From an uncultured Phycisphaerales bacterium (GTDB taxonomy: Bacteria; Planctomycetota; Phycisphaerae; WQYP01), in NCBI GenBank assembly GCA_937901265.1, contig CALCHA010000578.1, positions 1 through 5,159 on the forward strand: 5,159 nt of DNA, written 5' to 3'. Shown in pieces: positions 1-4,589 of the stretch. Every line of letters starts with the position of its first letter. Within the stretch, counting starts at the first letter, position 1. The notes below the pieces were generated by a model, which was not told the origin of the DNA, did not search any database, and saw nothing but the letters and a program-made list of their open reading frames with translations. The translations under genes and the position numbers were made by a program.

Positions 1-503
1 AAAAGCACCATGCCGCCGATGAGCTGCACGTCAAAGGGGCGGGCGCGGAACGGGGGGCGATCCTGCGGCACCGCCGCCCGCAAGGCGTCATACATGGCGA
101 CGGGAATCTCCACGAAACGCCAGTCATGCTCGCCGACGCACTTGAACTTGACATCAGTGTAAAGGTCCCGCAGTTCCTGCGTGGGCAGAATGGAGGGGTC
201 GAAATTCATCTCCGGATTGAATGCACTGCGCAGGCCAATCTGGCGATCCATCGATTCCCGCATGATCGCAAAGGCCTCGGGCAGATAATCCCATTCCTTG
301 ACTGGGGGGCCGCCATTTTCCGCCTCGCGAAACAGGGCGGAAATCTCCTCCGTACGGGCTTTCAGCTGGGCGTCTGAAAGGGCGCGAACCTGCGGTTCCA
401 ACGCGTTGACGGCCTGCACGCGGCGGCGATAGGTCTTGATGAGCCGCTCGTTACGCGAGCCGAAGATTTTGGTCATGACTTTGTTGAAGCTGAGGGCCAC
501 CAT
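1..503 (-). CDS. secA: SecA preprotein translocase ATPase, N-terminal 167 residues (3' end beyond the window)
   Basis: SecA is the peripheral membrane ATPase that drives unfolded preproteins through SecYEG. Read on the minus strand from the ATG at 503-501, the frame is open to the window edge and gives 167 residues. The start matches SecA: KIFGSRNERLIK (12-23), then VNALEPQVRALSDAQLKARTEE (32-53), LPEAFAIMRE (74-83) and FDVQLIGGMVL (157-167). These correspond to the E. coli blocks [40 protein letters not shown] and FDVQLLGGMVL. The Walker A motif would lie just beyond the edge. A good ribosome site (AAAAGGA, 511-517) sits 7 nt before the ATG. Oddity: about 63 residues (93-155) lie between the E. 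coli-equivalent GMR and FDVQ; Bacteroidetes SecA proteins carry an unrelated-looking insertion at the same point. No promoter is evident in the 123 bp upstream, so co-transcription with the upstream exported ORF is likely. The family call is very secure. Confidence 0.94.
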   Translation of the reverse strand, partial: MVALSFNKVMTKIFGSRNERLIKTYRRRVQAVNALEPQVRALSDAQLKARTEEISALFREAENGGPPVKEWDYLPEAFAIMRESMDRQIGLRSAFNPEMNFDPSILPTQELRDLYTDVKFKCVGEHDWRFVEIPVAMYDALRAAVPQDRPPFRARPFDVQLIGGMVL

Positions 504-510
504 GGCTGTG

Positions 511-517
511 TCCTTTT
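511..517 (-). promoter_or_regulatory. Ribosome binding site of secA
   Basis: On the minus strand AAAAGGA lies 7 nt upstream of the ATG at 503-501, which fixes the secA start. The same 7 bases can pair in 6 of 7 positions with TCCTGTT (639-633, minus strand), the last Pro-Val codons of the upstream ORF. If that pairing forms it would hide the secA site. The pairing was found by eye and its energy was not calculated. Confidence 0.7.
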
Positions 518-582
518 GATCGAAGCGAGGGGAAGTCGGAAGGTACGTGCGCGTTGCCGTGAAGCGGCGATGCGGGAACCCG

Positions 583-600
583 AAAACGCGCGGCGCGCGT
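583..600 (-). other. GC hairpin followed by a short T run between the exported ORF and secA (attenuator-like)
   Basis: The minus strand reads ACGCGC-GCC-GCGCGT followed by TTTC: a perfect 6-bp stem with a 3-nt loop (586-600) and a T run of four that includes the last stem base. The form is that of a weak intrinsic terminator placed between the exported ORF and secA. The T run is short, so it may act as a pause or partial attenuator, or do nothing. No function is shown. Confidence 0.35.
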
Positions 601-609
601 GTGCGGAGC

Positions 610-624
610 ATCGTCACCAACGAT
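610..624 (-). other. Small hairpin just after the stop of the exported ORF
   Basis: The minus strand reads ATCGT-TGGTG-ACGAT, a perfect 5-bp stem with a 5-nt loop, starting 2 nt after the TGA at 629-627. A ribosome halted on the final Pro codons would reach about the base of this stem. It is short enough to occur by chance. Confidence 0.3.
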
Positions 625-626
625 CT

Positions 627-1118
627 TCAGGCAACAGGAGGGGCGAGGAGGGTCTGGGTCAACAGAAAGGACCGCTCACGCATCAGCAGCAGCGGCGGAT
701 CACGCCCGGGGTGGGCCTGCGGCCGTGCCGGGGGGAGATCGAAGCCCTCCACCAGCAGCGGTGGGCAGAGAAAGGCAGGGCATAGCGCCGACCGGGGCGG
801 CTGCAGTTCAAAGGCCAGCAACCGCTTGAGAATGTCCACCGTCGCCAGGATATGCAGGCGGCGGGTCGAGAGCCGCGTGGCATCGCCCGTTGCCTGCCGC
901 CCGGCTGTCCGCCGCGCCAGGGATGCCGGCGCTTCAGTCAGATCGCAGCTGTGGCCCGGTCCGAGCTTCTGGATATTGGGGGCGGCGGCACGCGCCATGG
1001 CGGCAGCGCTGCCCAGCGGCTGCACCGCCAGCAGTGCCAGCGCGCAGGACAAAATCGCCAGTGCGCGGGAACCCATGAGCGCGGGTCGGGGGCGGGATTG
1101 TGACCGTTGAAACAGCAT
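627..1118 (-). CDS. Exported hypothetical protein upstream of secA; candidate SecM-like secretion monitor
   Basis: I do not recognise the family. The minus-strand frame ends at the TGA at 629-627. Codons from about 1076 to the stop are mostly G/C-ending and CTG-rich, as expected of a real gene. From the ATG at 1118 it has 163 residues. Residues 15-41 (MGSRALAILSCALALLAVQP and on to AAAMA) form a signal peptide with an AxA-type end and no lipobox, giving a long basic n-region. The mature part has a helical stretch (ILATVDILKRLLAFEL), then a proline-rich segment with CPP, LPPARP and DPP, and ends TQTLLAPPVA. E. coli SecM is 170 residues, is exported, lies upstream of secA and stalls ribosomes at a C-terminal RAGP; ApdA and ApdP stall at RAPG and RAPP. 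Here the similar end is LAPP (157-161), without Arg. The start is uncertain: ATGs at 1190, 1154 and 1076 are also in frame. At 1118 a GGAG lies 13 nt upstream, and a promoter candidate overlaps the 1190 ATG. It could simply be an ordinary exported protein. Confidence 0.62.
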   Translation of the reverse strand: MLFQRSQSRPRPALMGSRALAILSCALALLAVQPLGSAAAMARAAAPNIQKLGPGHSCDLTEAPASLARRTAGRQATGDATRLSTRRLHILATVDILKRLLAFELQPPRSALCPAFLCPPLLVEGFDLPPARPQAHPGRDPPLLLMRERSFLLTQTLLAPPVA

Positions 1119-1188
1119 CAGGGGCCGGAATCTCCAGACGAGTCGGTCCAGCATGGGTCTCGCCCACGCCAAAGTCAAGGCGATACTC

Positions 1189-1217
1189 ATTCTATCGGCG
1201 AACCTGCGGGATGTCCG
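1189..1217 (-). promoter_or_regulatory. Sigma-70-like promoter candidate for the exported ORF and secA
   Basis: The minus strand reads CGGACA (1217-1212), a 17-bp spacer, then TAGAAT (1194-1189). That is 4 of 6 matches to TTGACA, with the GACA core, and 5 of 6 to TATAAT. Transcription would begin near 1182, downstream of the in-frame ATG at 1190, so it argues for one of the later starts (1154, 1118 or 1076). Found by eye; the true consensus of this organism is unknown. Confidence 0.4.
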
Positions 1218-1282
1218 GAGAATCTGATTTTCCCTTCGCGCCGGCCGCTTCACTTTTTCTCTCGCCGCGGCTGTGCGATGTC

Positions 1283-1310
1283 TGGACGCCCACTCGTTTC
1301 CCGGTATCAT
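1283..1310 (+). promoter_or_regulatory. Promoter candidate for the kduI operon
   Basis: TGGACG (1283-1288), a 16-bp spacer and TATCAT (1305-1310) give 4 of 6 and 5 of 6 matches to the sigma-70 boxes. A start near 1317 would give a leader of about 58 nt before the kduI GTG. The 184-bp space between the divergent genes (1191-1374) should hold both promoters and any uronate-responsive operator, but I saw no convincing operator palindrome in it. Confidence 0.3.
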
Positions 1311-1362
1311 GCGCTCCTCGCCCCCCACCTCGCTTTTTATCGGGGGCGCTTCCCATCTCCTC

Positions 1363-1368
1363 GGAGGG
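1363..1368 (+). promoter_or_regulatory. Ribosome binding site of kduI, supporting a GTG start
   Basis: GGAGGG lies 6 nt before the GTG at 1375-1377, but 12 and 21 nt before the in-frame ATGs at 1381 and 1390. This spacing favours GTG as the start codon. Confidence 0.7.
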
Positions 1369-1374
1369 CGTTCC

Positions 1375-2190
1375 GTGAAAATGTACATCATGCCCGACCC
1401 CCATCGCACCATGGGCCTCTCGACCCGTGAGCTGCGCGAGCTCTTCCTTATGGAAGACCTCTTCACCCCCGGCCAGATCACCCTCGCCTACTGCGACGTC
1501 GACCGCACCATCGTCGGCTCGGCCGTGCCGGGCGACGGGACCCTCACGCTTGCAACCGCCGCCGAGCTCCGGGCGGACTATTTCCTGCAGCGCCGGGAGC
1601 TGGGCATCCTCAACATCGGGGGCAAGGGCACCGTCACCGCCGATGGCCAGACGTTTGAGATGGACAACCTCGACTGCCTCTACGTCGGCCGCGGAATGAA
1701 GTCGGTGCAATTCGCCGGCGCGGGGCAGTATTACCTGATCTCCTATCCCGCGCACACCAGCTACCCCACCACGCAGGCCAAAAAGGCCAACGCCACCGCC
1801 GTGCCTCTGGGGTCGCAAGCCACCGCCAACAAGCGGACCATCTACAAATACATCCACGCCGACGGCATCAAGAGCTGCCAGCTGGTGATGGGTTTTACCG
1901 TGCTCGACGAGGGCAGCGTGTGGAACACCATGCCGCCCCACACGCACGCGCGGCGTTCCGAGATTTACATGTATTTCGACATGAAGCCCGATACGCGGGT
2001 CATGCACTTCATGGGTGCGCCGCAGGAAACGCGCCATCTTGTCATTGCGGACAAGCAGGTGGTCGTCTCGCCAAGCTGGTCCGTGCACGCCGGCTGCGGC
2101 ACGGGAGCCTATGCGTTCTGCTGGGCCATGGGCGGCGAAAACCAGGCATTTGACGACATGGACGCCGCACCCGTGCCAACCCTTCGTTGA
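1375..2190 (+). CDS. kduI: 5-dehydro-4-deoxy-D-glucuronate isomerase (4-deoxy-L-threo-5-hexosulose-uronate ketol-isomerase)
   Basis: KduI is a cytoplasmic zinc enzyme of pectin breakdown. It isomerises 5-keto-4-deoxyuronate, formed from the unsaturated uronic acid end of cleaved pectin, to 2,5-diketo-3-deoxygluconate, the substrate of KduD. The protein shows the family's opening LRELFLMEDLFTPGQI (19-34) and VDRTIVGSAVP, close to the E. coli LRREFLIEDLF and VDRIIVGGAVP. The metal ligands are all present: H189, H191 and E196 in PPHTHARRSEIYMYF, and H238 in SWSVHAGCG. They correspond to E. coli H196, H198, E203 and H245, each 7 lower, matching the difference in length (271 against 278 residues). 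The GTG start is chosen from its GGAGGG site; an upstream in-frame ATG at 1273 would add 34 residues with no family likeness. It is first in the operon and is followed after 141 bp by kduD. Confidence 0.95.
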   Translation: MKMYIMPDPHRTMGLSTRELRELFLMEDLFTPGQITLAYCDVDRTIVGSAVPGDGTLTLATAAELRADYFLQRRELGILNIGGKGTVTADGQTFEMDNLDCLYVGRGMKSVQFAGAGQYYLISYPAHTSYPTTQAKKANATAVPLGSQATANKRTIYKYIHADGIKSCQLVMGFTVLDEGSVWNTMPPHTHARRSEIYMYFDMKPDTRVMHFMGAPQETRHLVIADKQVVVSPSWSVHAGCGTGAYAFCWAMGGENQAFDDMDAAPVPTLR

Positions 2191-2216
2191 TCGATCCGCA
2201 CGTCTCTCGCGCCAAG

Positions 2217-2225
2217 AAAGGAGGG
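2217..2225 (+). promoter_or_regulatory. Orphan Shine-Dalgarno-like sequence downstream of kduI
   Basis: AAAGGAGGG is an almost ideal ribosome site, yet no good start codon follows at normal distance. The nearest ATG (2242) is 16 nt away and opens only 23 codons. The kduD ATG is more than 100 nt downstream. It may be a former kduD site displaced by the repeat element beginning at about 2224. Confidence 0.45.
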
Positions 2226-2322
2226 TAATTGGTAAATAGGAATGAGTAATTGGCTGCCGCCCCAAGGGGTACCCCCGTCCATGCGTCAGCAACTTAACCA
2301 TTTAACTACTTAACCACTTACC
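2224..2322. repeat. Imperfect inverted-repeat segment in the kduI-kduD gap, possible small inserted element
   Basis: Two AT-rich arms (about 2224-2254 and 2289-2322) flank a GC-rich centre. The ends GGTAATTGG (2224-2232) and CCACTTACC (2314-2322) are inverted copies with 8 of 9 positions matching; further in, the arms match only loosely. The left arm holds GTAATTGG twice (2225-2232 and 2246-2253). The centre holds the overlapping palindromes CCCCAAGGGG (2260-2269) and GGGGTACCCC (2266-2275). The AT-rich arms stand out against the surrounding high-GC genes. It carries no credible gene. I saw no clear target duplication. It could be a MITE/REP-like element or simply unusual spacer DNA. Confidence 0.45.
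2292..2322 (+). repeat. Tandem 8-bp repeat, unit ACTTAACC
   Basis: Nearly four units run head to tail: ACTTAACC (2292-2299), ATTTAACT (2300-2307), ACTTAACC (2308-2315) and ACTTACC (2316-2322, one base short). The array ends 9 nt before the kduD ATG, so changes in copy number would alter the leader immediately upstream of translation. Confidence 0.7.
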
Positions 2323-2331
2323 ACTACCCCC

Positions 2332-3096
2332 ATGATCCTCGACCAATTCAAACTCACCAACAAAACAGCCCTCGTGACCGGTGCCAAGCGCGGCATTGGG
2401 GCGTCCATCGCTCTCGGGCTCGCGGAAGCCGGCGCCGATGTCATCGGCGTCTCCGCCACGCTTGAACCCGGCAGCGACGTCGAGAAGCGAGTGACCGCCC
2501 TGGGCCGCAAGTTCACCGGCTATGCCTGTGATTTCGGCGACCGCAAAGCCCTCTACACCTTCATTGAAAAGGTCAACGCGGCGCACCCGGTCATCGACAT
2601 CCTGGTGAACAACGCCGGAACCATCCTCCGCAAGCCAGCCGCCGAACACCCCGACGAAATGTGGGACAAGGTCCTCGAGGTCAACCTCAATTCGCAGTTC
2701 ATCCTCTCCCGCGAAATCGGTAAAAAGATGATCGCCCGCGGCAGCGGCAAGATCGTCTTCACCGCGTCGCTCCTTACCTTCCAGGGGGGCATTACGGTGC
2801 CCGGGTACGCGGCCTCCAAGGGGGGCATCGGCCAGCTGACCAAGGCCCTCGCCAACGAATGGGCGGGCAAGGGCGTCAACGTGAACGCCGTCGCCCCCGG
2901 CTACATTTCCACCGACAACACCAGCGCCCTGCGCGCCGATGAAACGCGCAACGCCGCGATCCTCTCCCGCATTCCCGCCGGCCGCTGGGGAGAGTCGCAA
3001 GACCTCGTCGGTGCCGTCGTTTATCTGTGCAGTTCCGCGGCCGATTATGTCCACGGAACCATTCTGCCCGTTGACGGCGGCTGGCTCGGCCGCTAA
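2332..3096 (+). CDS. kduD: 2-dehydro-3-deoxy-D-gluconate 5-dehydrogenase (2-deoxy-D-gluconate 3-dehydrogenase family)
   Basis: KduD is a cytoplasmic NAD(P)-dependent short-chain dehydrogenase that reduces 2,5-diketo-3-deoxygluconate, the KduI product, to 2-keto-3-deoxygluconate. At 254 residues it matches E. coli KduD (253) and begins MILDQFKL where that protein begins MILSAFSL. Classical SDR marks are in order: cofactor loop TGAKRGIG (16-23), NNAG (93-96), Asn118, and the catalytic Ser146, Tyr159 and Lys163 in SLLTFQGGITVPGYAASK. The KduD-typical segments NEWAGKGVNVNAVAPGYISTDNT, RIPAGRWG and VDGGWLGR all follow. Oddity: the ATG is preceded by CTACCCCC, with no Shine-Dalgarno sequence, unlike kduI and the transporter gene; see the repeat just upstream. 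The next gene starts 59 bp downstream. Confidence 0.94.
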   Translation: MILDQFKLTNKTALVTGAKRGIGASIALGLAEAGADVIGVSATLEPGSDVEKRVTALGRKFTGYACDFGDRKALYTFIEKVNAAHPVIDILVNNAGTILRKPAAEHPDEMWDKVLEVNLNSQFILSREIGKKMIARGSGKIVFTASLLTFQGGITVPGYAASKGGIGQLTKALANEWAGKGVNVNAVAPGYISTDNTSALRADETRNAAILSRIPAGRWGESQDLVGAVVYLCSSAADYVHGTILPVDGGWLGR

Positions 3097-3136
3097 AGCG
3101 TCATCGGACATCGCCGTCCGTCCCCCTTCGCCTTTG

Positions 3137-3150
3137 TCCTCTGTGAGGAG
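3137..3150 (+). promoter_or_regulatory. Ribosome binding site of the transporter gene inside a small hairpin
   Basis: GAGGAG (3145-3150) lies 5 nt before the ATG at 3156. The bases TCCTC-TGT-GAGGA (3137-3149) form a perfect 5-bp stem with a 3-nt loop that covers most of the site. A second small hairpin, CGGAC-loop-GTCCG (3105-3120), lies further upstream; it lacks a T run, so it is not a terminator. Whether the first stem limits transporter synthesis is unknown. Confidence 0.5.
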
Positions 3151-3155
3151 ACGAA

Positions 3156-4589
3156 ATGACCAATCCCAACGTCACACCCGTCGCGGATCCAAACCTGACC
3201 GCGCCAGGTTTTGCCCAACGCCCCACCCGGTTCCGATGGGTCATCTGCGCCCTCCTGTTCTATGCCACGACCCTCAACTATATCGACCGTTCCGTCTTCG
3301 GCGTCCTCGCCGCGGACCTGCAGAAAAATATCGGCTGGAACGATGTCGAGTTCGGCTACATCAACGCCGCTTTCACCGCCGCCTACGCCCTTGGCTTCAT
3401 TTTCATGGGCCGCTTCATCGACAAGGTCGGCACCCGGGTGGGCTATGCCGTCGCCCTGCTGGTCTGGACCTGTGCCGGCATCGGAACCGCCTTCGCCCGC
3501 ACGGCCATCGGCTTCGGCCTGGCGCGCTTCTTCCTGGGCTTTGGGGAGTCCGGCAACTTCCCCGCGGCCATCAAGACCGTGGCTGAATGGTTTCCCCAGC
3601 GCCAACGCTCCACCGCCACCGGCATCTTCAACGCCGGGTCCAACGTCGGGGCCATCCTCGCCCCCTTCACCGTTCCCATCGTGGTGCTCGCATGGGGCGG
3701 CTACATGTACTCCATGACCCCCGCAGCGGCCACCACCCCCGCGTCGGGCATCCCCGATCTGCTCAAAATTCACTACGGATGGCCGGCCGCGTTCTTTATC
3801 ACCCCCATCCTCGCGGCCATCTGGATCATCCTGTGGCTGACCCTTTACCGCGCCCCGGAAAAGAGCCGCTACGCCAACGCCGCCGAAGTGGCCATTATCA
3901 ATGAAGATGGACCCGTCCAGGCCCCCAGAGCCGCCGTCCGCTGGCGCGATATCATCCCGCATCGTCAGGCCTGGGCCTTCATGATGGGCAAGTTCCTCAC
4001 CGATCCCATCTGGTGGTTCTACCTCTTCTGGTCGGGCAAGTTCTTTGAGGAAACCTTCCACGTCAAACTCAAGGGTCTCGCCGGACCGCTCATCCTTATC
4101 TACGTCCTTGCGGACTTCGGTTCCATCGGCGGCGGGTGGCTCTCTTCCGTCCTCATGAAGATGGGGTTTTCCCCCAACGCTGGCCGCAAAATCGCGATGC
4201 TCACCTGCGCCCTGTGTATCCTCCCGGTCTGCTACGCCCCGCTCACGCCGCACATGTGGGTCGCCGCGACCCTCATCGGCATCGCCGCGGCTGCTCACCA
4301 GGGGTTCTCCGCCAACCTCTTCACCCTCACTTCCGACATGTTCCCCAAACGTGCCGTGGCTTCCGTGGTCGGTCTCGGCGGTTTCACGGGGGCCATCGGC
4401 GGCTTCATCGTTCAGGCCGGCGCCGGCTGGGTCAAAACCATCACCGGTTCCTACCTGATCATGTTCATCATCGCGGGAACGGTGTACATCCTGGCCTTTG
4501 TCTGCATCCACCTGCTCGCCCCGCGCCTCACGCCGGTGAACATGGATGACGACCAGGACCTTCCCGCCAATCAGGTGCCTACCGCATGA
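3156..4589 (+). CDS. MFS transporter, anion:cation symporter family, probable hexuronate or unsaturated uronate importer
   Basis: This 477-residue inner-membrane protein has the layout of the ExuT/GudP-type MFS symporters, which import hexuronates with protons. Visible marks are NYIDR in the first helix (41-45), the motif-A-like loop GRFIDKVGTRVG (85-96), and ARFFLGFGESGNFPAAIKTVAEWFP (123-147), the ACS family pattern. The C-terminal half has DMFPKRAVASVVGLGGFTGAIGG (394-416), the matching repeat block. About twelve hydrophobic segments can be read, with both ends hydrophilic and probably cytoplasmic. Compared with ExuT as I remember it, the loop after about residue 182 is some 20-25 residues longer (Pro/Ala/Thr-rich, to about 208) and should face the periplasm. 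The operon context points to pectin-derived uronates, but the exact substrate cannot be read from sequence. Its stop overlaps the next start (ATGA), implying coupled translation. Confidence 0.88.
   Translation: MTNPNVTPVADPNLTAPGFAQRPTRFRWVICALLFYATTLNYIDRSVFGVLAADLQKNIGWNDVEFGYINAAFTAAYALGFIFMGRFIDKVGTRVGYAVALLVWTCAGIGTAFARTAIGFGLARFFLGFGESGNFPAAIKTVAEWFPQRQRSTATGIFNAGSNVGAILAPFTVPIVVLAWGGYMYSMTPAAATTPASGIPDLLKIHYGWPAAFFITPILAAIWIILWLTLYRAPEKSRYANAAEVAIINEDGPVQAPRAAVRWRDIIPHRQAWAFMMGKFLTDPIWWFYLFWSGKFFEETFHVKLKGLAGPLILIYVLADFGSIGGGWLSSVLMKMGFSPNAGRKIAMLTCALCILPVCYAPLTPHMWVAATLIGIAAAAHQGFSANLFTLTSDMFPKRAVASVVGLGGFTGAIGGFIVQAGAGWVKTITGSYLIMFIIAGTVYILAFVCIHLLAPRLTPVNMDDDQDLPANQVPTA

Noticed and set aside
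126..377. 83-codon plus-strand frame at the left edge
   Set aside because: It lies antisense to secA, whose minus frame is certain.
547..1110. 187-codon plus-strand frame over the exported ORF
   Set aside because: The translation is Arg/Ser/Ala-rich with no domain pattern. The minus frame there has a signal peptide and better codon bias.
1119..1481. N-terminal extension of the exported ORF up to the ATG at 1481
   Set aside because: Residues encoded upstream of 1190 are Arg/Ser-rich and antisense to kduI. No ribosome site is seen, and the promoter candidate at 1189-1217 lies inside this stretch.
2260..2276. Palindromes CCCCAAGGGG and GGGGTACCCC as a terminator
   Set aside because: Loops are at most 2 nt and no T run follows on either strand.
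2242..2313. Mini-ORF of 23 codons in the kduI-kduD gap, as a possible leader peptide
   Set aside because: It lies 16 nt from AAAGGAGGG, too far for good initiation. It is made largely of repeat DNA and shows no regulatory codon run.
1192..3111. Long minus-strand open frames opposite kduI (1192-2301) and kduD (2302-3111)
   Set aside because: The same antisense effect. The plus-strand frames have clear family motifs and ribosome sites or operon context.
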